64,000 nt of DNA from CAG-411 sp963643465 (GTDB taxonomy: Bacteria; Bacillota; Clostridia; Lachnospirales; Lachnospiraceae), in the NCBI GenBank assembly GCA_963643465.1, contig CAVIJT010000008.1, positions 1 to 64,000 on the forward strand. The letters run 5' to 3'. The notes beneath the pieces are model-generated. The model was not told the origin of the DNA. It did no database searches and was given only the letters and a program-made list of their open reading frames with translations. Each line of letters opens with the position of its first letter. The stretch's first letter is position 1. Positions 44,629-53,163 of this stretch are shown piece by piece. The translations under genes were made by a program, and so were the position numbers.

Positions 44629-45417
44629 GTGGATAAATTACAATGTGTCGCGCTCTGCAGTGTTGGAAAAGAGAGAAAGGTTAATCAAGATAATGTTTAT
44701 CTAAATGGTATATATAAGAGCGAGAGGGAGGAAGCCTTTTTTGAGCAGGATATACAAGAGGCTACAGGTAGTTATATATATGGGGTAGTAGATGGTATGG
44801 GTGGGCTTTGTTATGGTGAAGAGGCTGCGTATACAGCGGTATCTGAATTAAAAAAATATGTAGATGATAAACAAAAAGAAAATAAGATAATTTCTGGCAG
44901 AAGAGCGATACAGCATATGAATCAGGCTGTATGTATATTGGGAAGAGAGAGAAAGGCACCAGTTGGGAGTACAGCCACGATTTTAAAATATGAGAATAGG
45001 AAGGTACGTATCTACAATGTGGGAGATAGCAAGGCATTCTTGTTTCGGAATGGTAGTATGAGGCAGTTGTCAGAGGATCATACAGAAAAAGAAAGTTTCA
45101 TGCGCATGAAGGAAGAAATGGGTATGACCGATTTTGCATTTTCAGGTAATGGATTGACACAGTATCTGGGGGTGGAAGAGGATGAATTTCTTTTAGAGCC
45201 GGGTATCACGGAGAATATTGAGATTGAGGATCAGGATATATTTTTGTTGTGCAGCGATGGTTTGACTGGAATGGTTGCTTCCGAAGATATACTTCAGGTA
45301 ATGTTAGAACCCATTGTCTTGGAAGACAAGGTAAAGAAGTTGGAGCAGATTGCCATGGATGCAGGTGGAAAAGATAATATTACGATTCTTTTATTGACAT
45401 TGTGTGAGACGATATAG
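44629..45417 (+). CDS. PP2C-type Ser/Thr protein phosphatase
   Basis: A 262-residue PP2C-family enzyme. Motifs: G-K-E-R-K-V-N-Q-D-N (motif 1), V-V-D-G-M-G-G (metal-binding D-G-x-G-G), N-V-G-D-S-K-A-F, L-L-C-S-D-G-L-T-G and G-G-K-D-N-I-T-I-L, covering all the metal ligands. It removes phosphate from Ser/Thr residues and would oppose the kinase at 48413. GTG 44629 is the first possible start in frame; GGAGGA is 11 bases upstream, so translation may be modest. It starts a second transcription unit after a terminator. Confidence 0.93.
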   Translation: MDKLQCVALCSVGKERKVNQDNVYLNGIYKSEREEAFFEQDIQEATGSYIYGVVDGMGGLCYGEEAAYTAVSELKKYVDDKQKENKIISGRRAIQHMNQAVCILGRERKAPVGSTATILKYENRKVRIYNVGDSKAFLFRNGSMRQLSEDHTEKESFMRMKEEMGMTDFAFSGNGLTQYLGVEEDEFLLEPGITENIEIEDQDIFLLCSDGLTGMVASEDILQVMLEPIVLEDKVKKLEQIAMDAGGKDNITILLLTLCETI

Positions 45418-45464
45418 GATAAGAAATAAAGGCGTTAAGTTACTTTAAAGGTGGAATGAACAGT

Positions 45465-46613
45465 ATGTTACGTATTGCAATTTATGATAAAGACAAGAAG
45501 ATGCAGACACAGCTTTTAGATTACATTGCAAAGGATATAGATATTGAAGATGATTATATAACAGAATGTTTTTATGATTTAGAGTTTATAAAAAGAAGAA
45601 TTGACGAAGAAGATTTTAAATTTAATTTAATTTTTATTGAAGTAGGACAAAGTGAAGCGGTTGGTTTTGAACTTGCACAGTGTATTCGTAATCAAAATAT
45701 AGATATAGATATATTTTTTCTTGCGAATACTATAGACCATGTGGAGGAAGCTTTTCGATATCGTCCAGTCAATTATTTGATAAAACCCATAGAATTTGAT
45801 CGATTTCAATATGAGATGAAACAATATTTGCAGGAATTGCAAAGTTGTCAAAGGGATGTGCTTTTTGTAAATGTACAAGGGAAACAACAAGTGATTCCGT
45901 TGCATACAATTGCCTATTGTACCAGTAATGGCAGAAAGATAGGTGTGTTTTTTTCTAATGGGAGTGAAGAAATCTGGTATTATGGAAAATTGTGTGAGTT
46001 GGAAGAAAGTTTGCGCAAATATGATTTTATACGTTGCCATCAGAGTTATTTAATAAGTGGTAGTAAGATTACAAGTATTGATAGTCAGTATGTTTGTGTG
46101 GGACAGGAATACATTCCGATTAGCAGAAAATATGCAGAAAATCTAAAGGTAAATTGGGAAAGATTACAGAGGAAGCGTCAAAGTGGTGCAATGGTTGCAG
46201 AAATGGGAAGTTTTGAGGATGTATTAGTCGACGAAGAGGATGCGACATGGATTGGAAATACATTGTTGCCAACAAAACAGCGTGCATCCAAGGATATTAT
46301 GAAATACGGGGTTGTAGTTGGAATACGTGGGAGCAGACAGGGTATTTCTTACCGGATATATGAAGGAGAAGAGATTGCCATTGGCAGAGACAGTAAGCAG
46401 TGCCAGATTGTGATTGGTTCTGGTCCTATAAGCAGGAGACACTGTTCTATTAAATTTGATATGGGAGAACAGTGTTTTTATGTGCAAGACCTTTCTACGA
46501 ATGGGACATATATTACAGGCATGGGAAGGCTGCAATCAAAGTGTTGGGTAAAGGTAGAAAAAGATTCTATACTAAAGCTCATAAATGATGACTATGCTTT
46601 TGTTTTGACATAA
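45465..46613 (+). CDS. Receiver-LytTR-FHA regulator with phosphoacceptor missing
   Basis: A 382-residue three-domain protein. Residues 1-120 are a receiver fold (A-I-Y-D-K-D-K at the acidic pocket, K-P-I-E-F for the conserved Lys), but the phosphoacceptor position in L-I-F-I-E-V-G is Glu59 instead of Asp. Residues about 130-235 are a LytTR DNA-binding domain (C-T-S-N-G-R-K-I, then Y-D-F-I-R-C-H-Q-S-Y-L-I, the typical RxHxSYLIN-like motif). Residues about 285-375 are a FHA domain (I-G-R-D, I-S-R-R-H-C-S-I, D-L-S-T-N-G-T-Y). ATG 45465 fits receiver N-termini; ATG 45456 also possible. Phospho-Thr input through FHA instead of histidine-kinase input is the likely mode. Confidence 0.93.
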   Translation: MLRIAIYDKDKKMQTQLLDYIAKDIDIEDDYITECFYDLEFIKRRIDEEDFKFNLIFIEVGQSEAVGFELAQCIRNQNIDIDIFFLANTIDHVEEAFRYRPVNYLIKPIEFDRFQYEMKQYLQELQSCQRDVLFVNVQGKQQVIPLHTIAYCTSNGRKIGVFFSNGSEEIWYYGKLCELEESLRKYDFIRCHQSYLISGSKITSIDSQYVCVGQEYIPISRKYAENLKVNWERLQRKRQSGAMVAEMGSFEDVLVDEEDATWIGNTLLPTKQRASKDIMKYGVVVGIRGSRQGISYRIYEGEEIAIGRDSKQCQIVIGSGPISRRHCSIKFDMGEQCFYVQDLSTNGTYITGMGRLQSKCWVKVEKDSILKLINDDYAFVLT

Positions 46614-46713
46614 TTTTGCTAAAGAGAAAGATTGATTTCTTCATAGATGCGGGAAGTGTGGATTACAGGAGAGAATTCCTGTTTAGAACGAAGCGATGGA
46701 AGGATGAAAAAGA

Positions 46714-48381
46714 ATGAAGAGAATTAGAAAAGAGAAAGTATTAATCGGAATGCTTTGTTTGATAATTTTTGTTGGGAATACATATATGCCAGGTATGTGT
46801 TTTCAAACGCAGAATGTGGAACAGAAATGTGTGTTGAGAAAGACCCAGGCGGAGATAAATACGGTAGTGGATTTTGAAATTGTGGCAGAAAACAGAGCAT
46901 ATGTGGGGACCGTGCTTAATGTGGTTTCTATTACTCTACGGAATGTACGTTATGCAGATGGCACTGTGCAGGATTCAGTATCTTCTGGTTTCTATTTTAT
47001 TGACAGTAAAGGAAAAGAGTCCAATTCTTATGAAATTACTAAAATGGATAATCAGATTACCGTTATATATGATGGATGTATGAAGTCCTATGATGTGACA
47101 GGAATTATCCCAGAAAATCTGAAGATTGAAGCGGATTATGTGGGAGGTAGTGTGTATGCAGGTGAGGAGATTGATGTAACTTCCATACTATTAAAAATGA
47201 ATCCTAATATAGAAGGAATGTTGAAATATGAAGTGAAAGGATCTGAAAAAGATATTAATTTGGAAGATTATACAATTCAAGTAGGGAATAATACTATTTC
47301 GGGAACATACGATTTTTACGAAACGGATCAGGAAATTCCATTTACTGTTATTATTACAGGAAAGGAGAATCCAGTACAAAAAATGACGGCAACGTATAAA
47401 GGTGCCGGTAAAGTGGATACAAAAGTCACACCGCAGGATTTCCAGATTGAGCTGACATTGGAATCTGGTAAGACAGTAAAATCTGATATTGATTCATCTA
47501 TCTATGATCATATTGTTCTATCTGGTGATACGTTGTTGGTAAACGGTGTGAATACAGTACATATTGTGTATGCAGATAGCGAAATCAGTACAGACTGCAA
47601 GATTGATTTATCTGGAGTACCTATTGTGGTAAAACCGGGGCAGACAGCAACATCGATACCAGGAACCAATACACCAAGTCAGACAGAAACGCCGGTACCA
47701 GGAACCAATACACCAAGTCAGACAGAAACGCCGGTACCAGGAACCAATGCACCAAGTCAGACAGAACCAGGAAGTGTGACGCAGGAACCTACTCCTACAA
47801 TTGAGCCCTTGATTGCAAGAACACCAGACGTTACAGAGGAACCAACTACCACGCCTAATGTAACGGAAATGCCTAGTGCGACTTCCATACCTGCTGTGGA
47901 GGTGGGAAAAAAGTATACGGTATCTGGCATATGTTACAAAGTGACTTCCTATGGAAAGAGTGCAAAAAACAAAACTGTTACAATTACAGGCTATAAAAAA
48001 ACTGCAACAAAAATAGTTTTAAAAAACACAGTTTCGATACAAGGGAACAGTTTTCGAGTGGTCAGTATAGAAAATAGTGCATTTAAAAATTGTAAAAAAA
48101 TAAAAGGGAAATTAGTAATTCCTAGTTATGTCACTAAGATTGGAAATTATACGTTTATGGGATGTTCTAATGTCCAGAAAGTAGAGTTGCCAAAAAGTGT
48201 GAGGAGAATTGGGAAAAAAAGTTTTTATAATTGTAAAAAACTGGATGATTTTTGGTTTAAGGGAAAGACCATAGATTATGTGGGTGCGGATGCATTAAAA
48301 AAACAAAAAGAAGGAAGAATTATAGCTTTTCCACCAGGAAGAAAAAAGTATTATTCTCAAAAATTGAGAGGAAAATATTGA
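46714..48381 (+). CDS. Secreted Ig-like/leucine-rich surface protein (third paralogue)
   Basis: A 555-residue exported protein with signal peptide (about 1-28). Three Big_3-like modules (about 50-310: Y-V-G-T-V-L-N, G-G-S-V-Y-A-G-E-E-I-D, K-V-D-T-K-V-T-P-Q-D-F) are followed by a Thr-Pro linker with three 13-residue repeats, then C-terminal LRR_5 units (A-F-K-N-C-K-K-I-K-G-K-L-V-I-P, K-S-F-Y-N-C-K-K-L). The C-terminal third is clearly homologous to the proteins at 22733 and 26337. It lies between the LytTR-FHA regulator and the kinase, suggesting common control. No LPxTG anchor. Confidence 0.87.
   Translation: MKRIRKEKVLIGMLCLIIFVGNTYMPGMCFQTQNVEQKCVLRKTQAEINTVVDFEIVAENRAYVGTVLNVVSITLRNVRYADGTVQDSVSSGFYFIDSKGKESNSYEITKMDNQITVIYDGCMKSYDVTGIIPENLKIEADYVGGSVYAGEEIDVTSILLKMNPNIEGMLKYEVKGSEKDINLEDYTIQVGNNTISGTYDFYETDQEIPFTVIITGKENPVQKMTATYKGAGKVDTKVTPQDFQIELTLESGKTVKSDIDSSIYDHIVLSGDTLLVNGVNTVHIVYADSEISTDCKIDLSGVPIVVKPGQTATSIPGTNTPSQTETPVPGTNTPSQTETPVPGTNAPSQTEPGSVTQEPTPTIEPLIARTPDVTEEPTTTPNVTEMPSATSIPAVEVGKKYTVSGICYKVTSYGKSAKNKTVTITGYKKTATKIVLKNTVSIQGNSFRVVSIENSAFKNCKKIKGKLVIPSYVTKIGNYTFMGCSNVQKVELPKSVRRIGKKSFYNCKKLDDFWFKGKTIDYVGADALKKQKEGRIIAFPPGRKKYYSQKLRGKY
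47659..47765 (+). repeat. 39-bp tandem repeats in the Thr-Pro linker
   Basis: Two full copies and one partial copy of a 39-bp unit encoding P-G-T-N-T-P-S-Q-T-E-T-P-V. Near-identity at DNA level indicates recent expansion; unit number may vary between strains. Confidence 0.9.
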
Positions 48382-48412
48382 TGAATTACAGTAGAAATTA
48401 CGGGGTGCAGAT

Positions 48413-50164
48413 ATGGAATCAGTTTTTAAAGAATGGAAAATACAAGAGTGTATAGGTGAAGGTGCTTTTGGAAAAGTATATAAGATTGTGAGAGAAGAAT
48501 TTGGTCATACATATGAAGCTGCATTGAAAGTTATAGAGATTCCTCATAATCAGGCGGAGTATAATTCTATAAAGAATGAGACAATGGACCAAACAGAAGT
48601 AGATGACTATTTTAAAAGTATGGTCGAAGATATCATTAAAGAATTTACGTTGATGTCTAAATTGAAAGGAAATTCCAATATTGTCAGCTATGAAGATCAT
48701 GCGGTTGTAAAAAAAACAGATGGGTACGGATGGACGATTTATATTCGGATGGAGTTGTTGACAAGTTTATTTCAACACGCAAAAAGTGTTAGTATGACCA
48801 ATTATGACGTGCTTCAATTGGGAATCGATGTATGTAAAGCGTTGGAGGTATGTCAGAATTATCACATTATTCATCGGGATATAAAACCAGACAATATATT
48901 TGTATCAGATATAGGTACTTATAAACTGGGGGATTTTGGGATTGCTAGAGAATTGGAAAAGACTACAGCAGGTCTGTCTAAGAAGGGTACCAAAAGTTAT
49001 ATGGCACCAGAAGTGTACAAAGGCATGGAATATAATTCCACAGTGGATATTTATTCTCTTGGGGTTGTGTTATATCGTTTTATGAATGATAACCGGGTTC
49101 CATTTGTACCATTGCCTCCTCAGCCTGTAAAGTATGCAGACAGAGAGCGGGCAGATATCATGCGTATGAGTGGACAACCTATGCCTGCACCAGCTAAGGC
49201 TAGTAAAGATTTTACAGAGGTGATATTAAAGGCATGTGCATATTTGCCGAAGGACAGATATCAAAATCCGACTGAAATGAGAATGGCGTTGGAACGGGTT
49301 AAGGCTTTGGGAGAAGTAAAAGAAAATTTATTTCATGGAGAAAATGCCCCAAAAGTACAGTCCAGAATTGAGGAGGAAACGAATTCTTCATTGATAAATA
49401 GCATGCAGTCATCACCAGTTGGTGCAACGAATGGAAAAGTGCAAGTGAAGTTTTCTACTTCTAGTGCAGAGGCAGATGGACATACGGTGTTACTGCAACA
49501 GGAGGGTCCAAAGGAGGTACATGCGGTTTTGCCAGAACAGGAAGAGGCACATACTGTTTTGTTGCAACAAACTGATGCCGAAGAGGAGGGAACTAGATAT
49601 CTTTTTCAACCAGCTTATAAGATGGAAAAACAGCAGGAATCATTGTTAATTGACCATGATAAGATGGAGCAGCAGGCGTTGGCAGAAGTGGATAAGCAGG
49701 TATTAAGTGAATTAGAGTCTATTGAATTGGATGAGTCTGTTATATTGGAGGTAGATACAAAGAAGAAGGTACGATTGGCAGTTGGAGCAACGCTGGTGTG
49801 CTTATTTTTGGTGACAATTGTGGCTGTGTTAGTGACAAAAGAAAAAGGGAATGAGAACAAGAAGCAGTTATTAACAGCTTCACCGACAGTTACAGTAATA
49901 GTAGAACCGACTAAAGAACCAACAGAAAAGCCGACAGTGAAACCGACAAAGAGGCCAACAAAGGAACCAACGAAAAAGCCGGTAACACCGACAAAAGCGC
50001 CGGTTGTGGAAAATGCGCCGGTGAAGACTAATGCACCGGTTGTAACCAATGCACCAGTTGTAACCAAGACACCTGAGAAGAAACAGGAAGAGAATGGGTC
50101 CGATGTATTTAACGGAAGTAGTGAAAATGGCGGGAATGATGTTTTACAAGGAAGAGAAGAATAA
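48413..50164 (+). CDS. Transmembrane Ser/Thr protein kinase
   Basis: A 583-residue kinase. Residues about 8-290 are the catalytic domain: G-E-G-A-F-G-K-V (P-loop), A-L-K-V-I (Lys), H-R-D-I-K-P-D-N-I-F (catalytic loop), D-F-G-I-A, and Y-M-A-P-E-V-Y. The cytosolic linker holds two copies of H-T-V-L-L-Q-Q (about 357 and 380). A membrane helix lies at about 451-472; outside is a Lys-Pro-Thr repeat stalk (P-T-K-E-P-T-E-K-P-T-V-K-P-T-K) ending in an Asn/Gly-rich tail. There are no PASTA repeats, so cell-wall fragments are not the obvious ligand. It probably phosphorylates FHA-bound partners of the type VII locus. Confidence 0.95.
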   Translation: MESVFKEWKIQECIGEGAFGKVYKIVREEFGHTYEAALKVIEIPHNQAEYNSIKNETMDQTEVDDYFKSMVEDIIKEFTLMSKLKGNSNIVSYEDHAVVKKTDGYGWTIYIRMELLTSLFQHAKSVSMTNYDVLQLGIDVCKALEVCQNYHIIHRDIKPDNIFVSDIGTYKLGDFGIARELEKTTAGLSKKGTKSYMAPEVYKGMEYNSTVDIYSLGVVLYRFMNDNRVPFVPLPPQPVKYADRERADIMRMSGQPMPAPAKASKDFTEVILKACAYLPKDRYQNPTEMRMALERVKALGEVKENLFHGENAPKVQSRIEEETNSSLINSMQSSPVGATNGKVQVKFSTSSAEADGHTVLLQQEGPKEVHAVLPEQEEAHTVLLQQTDAEEEGTRYLFQPAYKMEKQQESLLIDHDKMEQQALAEVDKQVLSELESIELDESVILEVDTKKKVRLAVGATLVCLFLVTIVAVLVTKEKGNENKKQLLTASPTVTVIVEPTKEPTEKPTVKPTKRPTKEPTKKPVTPTKAPVVENAPVKTNAPVVTNAPVVTKTPEKKQEENGSDVFNGSSENGGNDVLQGREE

Positions 50165-50294
50165 AGAAAAATGTTTTTGGGCCTGTTTATGTGAACAGCC
50201 CTGTTTTCGGAACTTATTAGTAGACATTAACCCTATAGACATAAAAAATGAAATATGATATGTTAAAGTAATCAAATAAAAGGAGGACATTTGC

Positions 50295-50333
50295 ATGATG
50301 AAGAAGTATATGGAAGAGGTTTGCGCAGCATAG
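50295..50333 (+). CDS. Twelve-codon leader peptide
   Basis: ATG-ATG-AAG start with AAGGAGG nine bases upstream encodes M-M-K-K-Y-M-E-E-V-C-A-A. The stop lies in the 5' arm of the next hairpin. The strong ribosome site makes translation likely; a regulatory (attenuator) role for the CD3324-type gene downstream is inferred. Confidence 0.4.
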   Translation: MMKKYMEEVCAA

Positions 50334-50358
50334 GCTGTCATAATTTTGATAGCCTATG
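50329..50358 (+). terminator. Hairpin overlapping the leader stop codon
   Basis: CATAGGCTGTCA pairs with TGATAGCCTATG (12 bp, one G-T) around TAATTT. The following T content is modest, so it is either the kinase-operon terminator or an attenuator. Confidence 0.5.
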
Positions 50359-50394
50359 TATTCTAATTACAATTTGTATTTAGGAGGCAAACAC

Positions 50395-50670
50395 TTGGGC
50401 TATAAAAATGGAAATGAAATATTGCCAAATGAGTTGATAAAACAGATTCAAGAGTATGTAGACGGTGAAAATATCTATATTCCTAGAAAAGAAGAAAATC
50501 GGAAAGATTGGGGAGCAGATACGAAAACAAAAGTGGTACTTAAAGCGCGAAATATGGAGATATACAGAAAGTATCAGAATGGGTATCGTGTTGTGGATTT
50601 GGCAGCGGAATACCATATTTCTACACAAGGAATCTATAAAATATTATCAAGGCTGAAGGTGAAACAGTAG
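50395..50670 (+). CDS. CD3324-type small DNA-binding protein
   Basis: A 91-residue protein with the family start G-Y-K-N-G-N-E-I-L-P-N-E-L-I-K-Q-I-Q and a C-terminal helix-turn-helix (Y-R-V-V-D-L-A-A-E-Y-H-I-S-T-Q-G-I-Y-K-I). This matches the small Mor-like CD3324 family common in Clostridia, whose role is unproven but presumably regulatory. TTG 50395 is used as start because GGAGG lies seven bases upstream and because family members begin at this point. Confidence 0.82.
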   Translation: MGYKNGNEILPNELIKQIQEYVDGENIYIPRKEENRKDWGADTKTKVVLKARNMEIYRKYQNGYRVVDLAAEYHISTQGIYKILSRLKVKQ

Positions 50671-50718
50671 AAAGACAGCGTATTGCAAACTTAGTAATAC
50701 GCTGTTTTTCTACTGTTT
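50662..50718 (+). terminator. Long terminator after the CD3324-type gene
   Basis: A 23-bp stem with one mismatch (outer AAACAGTAGAAA / TTTCTACTGTTT, inner ACAGCGTATT / AATACGCTGT) covers the stop codon. Confidence 0.85.
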
Positions 50719-50857
50719 GATTAGAATTGTATAGTTGCTATCTGTGAAGATATATTATGGGTATAATAGAAATAGATGGTTTGGATTACCATAGTTTTCT
50801 GCGTTGGGTAATGTGGAAAACATAAATAAAAAGTACAGAGATTAGGGGGAAAACCAA

Positions 50858-51418
50858 ATGATAACAAGCAATAAACGTATTATAAAAAGCATGGGAAAGA
50901 AATACGAACAAGAAGCACTGGATTTTGTAGAGAAGGTATTTACTGCATGGGAAAATGAAAAAGAAGGAAAATTAGTGAGAAACCTTGTAGAAGAAATAAG
51001 ACAAAACCGTTTTTATTTACAAGATTTAGAGCTGATTATGGTGGATGAGAAAGATTCTATCATTGGATACGTTATGTTTTCCAGATTTCATTTGCAGGGA
51101 AAATATGAGGAACAATTGTTACTGTTGTCACCAGTAGCAGTAAAAACAGAATTGCAAAGACAGCATATTTCTAAAGAATTGATTGAGTTTGGATTTGAGA
51201 AAGCAAAAGAGATGGGATATGAGGTAGTGATTGTGGAAGGAAACCCAAGAAATTATAATGCCAGAGGGTTTCGGACTTCGTGTGATTATGGTATTACGGC
51301 AAGTCCAAGTATCCAGCTTCCGGCACCAGAATGTTTGATGGTAAAAGAGTTGGTGGACGGAGCTTTAGAAAATATGACGGGAATAGTAGAGTATTCGGAT
51401 TATGAATGTTTAACATGA
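50858..51418 (+). CDS. GNAT-family N-acetyltransferase
   Basis: A 186-residue acetyltransferase of the YhbS-like group. The central strand I-I-G-Y-V-M-F-S-R and the following L-L-L-L-S-P-V-A-V-K, then the acetyl-CoA loop T-E-L-Q-R-Q-H-I-S-K-E-L-I (degenerate Q-x-x-G-x-G), support the GNAT fold. The L-S-P-V-A-V and V-I-V-E-G-N-P-R-N-Y motifs are typical of YhbS/YjgM-like enzymes. The substrate is unknown. It is monocistronic, between two promoter regions. Confidence 0.88.
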   Translation: MITSNKRIIKSMGKKYEQEALDFVEKVFTAWENEKEGKLVRNLVEEIRQNRFYLQDLELIMVDEKDSIIGYVMFSRFHLQGKYEEQLLLLSPVAVKTELQRQHISKELIEFGFEKAKEMGYEVVIVEGNPRNYNARGFRTSCDYGITASPSIQLPAPECLMVKELVDGALENMTGIVEYSDYECLT

Positions 51419-51556
51419 TAAATCATGTATGGAGGAAACAACAACCGGGAAAAGTAGGATTTGTATATATATTCTATCTGTTTTCGAAAAATGGATTGTT
51501 ATGGTTGTTTAAAAGGTACAAAAAGATGAGCGAATATAAGCGAAAATGATTGAATA

Positions 51557-51590
51557 TTGACAAAAATAGTGTTATTCTAATAATAGAATA
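51557..51590 (+). promoter_or_regulatory. cstA promoter with palindromic operator
   Basis: A consensus TTGACA (51557-51562) and a -10-like region at 51578-51586 overlap the perfect palindrome TATTCTA-ATAA-TAGAATA (51573-51590). A repressor bound there would cover the -10. Confidence 0.6.
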
Positions 51591-51629
51591 TACCATAAGT
51601 TGTACGGTGATGCAAAGGAGGTATGCGCT

Positions 51630-53093
51630 ATGATTAGTTTTATACTATGTTTGTTGCTGTTAGTTGGCGGCTATTTTATCTACGGAAAAATTGTTGACAA
51701 CACATTTGCCCCTGATGATCGTGAAACACCGGCAGTGCGTATTAACGATGGTGTTGATTACGTGGTTATGCCCCAGTGGAAATTGTTCCTTGTACAGCTT
51801 TTGAACATTGCAGGTCTTGGGCCGATTTTCGGAGCGATGCAAGGCGCTCTTTGGGGCCCGGTTGTATTCCTATGGATTACATTTGGTACAATTTTTGCAG
51901 GTGGCGTACATGACTATTTTTCAGGAATGCTCAGTGAACGTAATGATGGAGCATCCATTGCCGAAGTAACCGGTATTTACATGGGCAAGATTATGAAGAA
52001 CGTCATGCGTGTATTCAGTGTAGTGCTGCTTATTATGGTTGGTACGGTATTTGCAGTTGGACCAGCAGGACTGATTACTACTTTGATTGGAAACTCTGGT
52101 GGAGCTGGTATGCTGACAAATGTAAAAGTATGGACGTTTATCATTCTTGCATACTATTTTATTGCCACATTCGTATCCATTGATAAGATTATTGGTAAGA
52201 TATATCCTTTATTCGGAGTATGTCTGATTGTTATGGCATTAGGTGTAGCGATTGGTATCTTTACCAATTCTGATTATGTGATTCCAGAAATTTGGAATAA
52301 CTTTACGAACATGCACCCAAGTGCAACACCTATTTGGCCATTTATGTTTATTACGGTGGCATGTGGTGCGATTTCTGGTTTCCATTCTACACAAAGTCCA
52401 TTGATGGCACGTTGTATGAAGAGTGAAAAACAAGGGCATTTCGTATTCTATGGTGCTATGACAGCTGAGGGTGTAATCGCTCTTATCTGGGCAGCAGCAG
52501 GATGTTCTGTTTATGAAGTGACTGGTGGATTGAGTACAGGACTTACAGAGGCACTTGCAGGAGGACAGTCAGCTGCTATTTATGATGTATGTTCAAAGAC
52601 AATGGGTGGTGTAGGAATTGCGCTTGCTATGATTGGAGTTATTGTATGCCCTATTACATCTGGTGATACTGCATTCCGTTCCGCACGTTTGACCATTGCA
52701 GATTGGTTTGGCATTAATCAAAATAAGTGGAAGAATCGTCTTATGCTTTGTGTGCCAGTGCTTGGCGTAGGTGCAATTATCAGTCAGCTTGACTATTCTA
52801 TTGTATGGCGTTACTTTAGCTGGACTAATCAGACATTGGCTATGATTGTACTTTGGACAGCCAGTATGTTCCTATATATGGAAAAGAAAAATTACTGGAT
52901 TACTGTTGTTCCAGCAACGTTTATGAGTGCTGTTTCCATTACCTATTTTGTGGCAGCAGGTGAATGTTTGAATCTTGGTACAGCTATTGCATATCCGGTT
53001 GGTATTATTGCAGCTATTGCATTTTTAGGAATTTTCTTGTTCGTGATTAAAACACGTAATCCAAAGCCAGATTATAGCAGTGCAAAGAAGTAG
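51630..53093 (+). CDS. cstA: CstA-family carbon-starvation/peptide or pyruvate transporter
   Basis: A 487-residue membrane protein with about 12 hydrophobic segments. CstA signatures: near the N-terminus Y-G-K-I-V-D-N-T-F-A-P-D-D-R-E-T-P-A, then I-A-G-L-G-P-I-F-G-A, G-G-V-H-D-Y-F-S-G-M and G-F-H-S-T-Q-S-P-L-M-A-R. CstA/BtsT proteins import pyruvate or peptides in E. coli; no direct function is known in Clostridia. The length is shorter than E. coli CstA (about 700), as usual for the clostridial type. AAGGAGG precedes ATG 51630; the longer frame from 51600 is not needed. Confidence 0.94.
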   Translation: MISFILCLLLLVGGYFIYGKIVDNTFAPDDRETPAVRINDGVDYVVMPQWKLFLVQLLNIAGLGPIFGAMQGALWGPVVFLWITFGTIFAGGVHDYFSGMLSERNDGASIAEVTGIYMGKIMKNVMRVFSVVLLIMVGTVFAVGPAGLITTLIGNSGGAGMLTNVKVWTFIILAYYFIATFVSIDKIIGKIYPLFGVCLIVMALGVAIGIFTNSDYVIPEIWNNFTNMHPSATPIWPFMFITVACGAISGFHSTQSPLMARCMKSEKQGHFVFYGAMTAEGVIALIWAAAGCSVYEVTGGLSTGLTEALAGGQSAAIYDVCSKTMGGVGIALAMIGVIVCPITSGDTAFRSARLTIADWFGINQNKWKNRLMLCVPVLGVGAIISQLDYSIVWRYFSWTNQTLAMIVLWTASMFLYMEKKNYWITVVPATFMSAVSITYFVAAGECLNLGTAIAYPVGIIAAIAFLGIFLFVIKTRNPKPDYSSAKK

Positions 53094-53106
53094 GATAGAA
53101 AAAGAA

Positions 53107-53136
53107 AAACCGCCGCAAAATTTTTTGCGGCGGTTT
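53107..53136 (+). terminator. cstA terminator
   Basis: AAACCGCCGCAAAA / TTTTGCGGCGGTTT. Confidence 0.9.
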
Positions 53137-53163
53137 CATTTCATCTAAAGAGGGGGGATTTTT

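Noticed and set aside
47659..47765. CRISPR array
   Set aside because: The repeats are in frame, adjacent without spacers and encode a Thr-Pro linker.
50329..50358. Classical rho-independent terminator for the kinase gene
   Set aside because: The stem is good, but the following T-run is weak and the leader ORF overlaps it, so it is listed with low confidence only.
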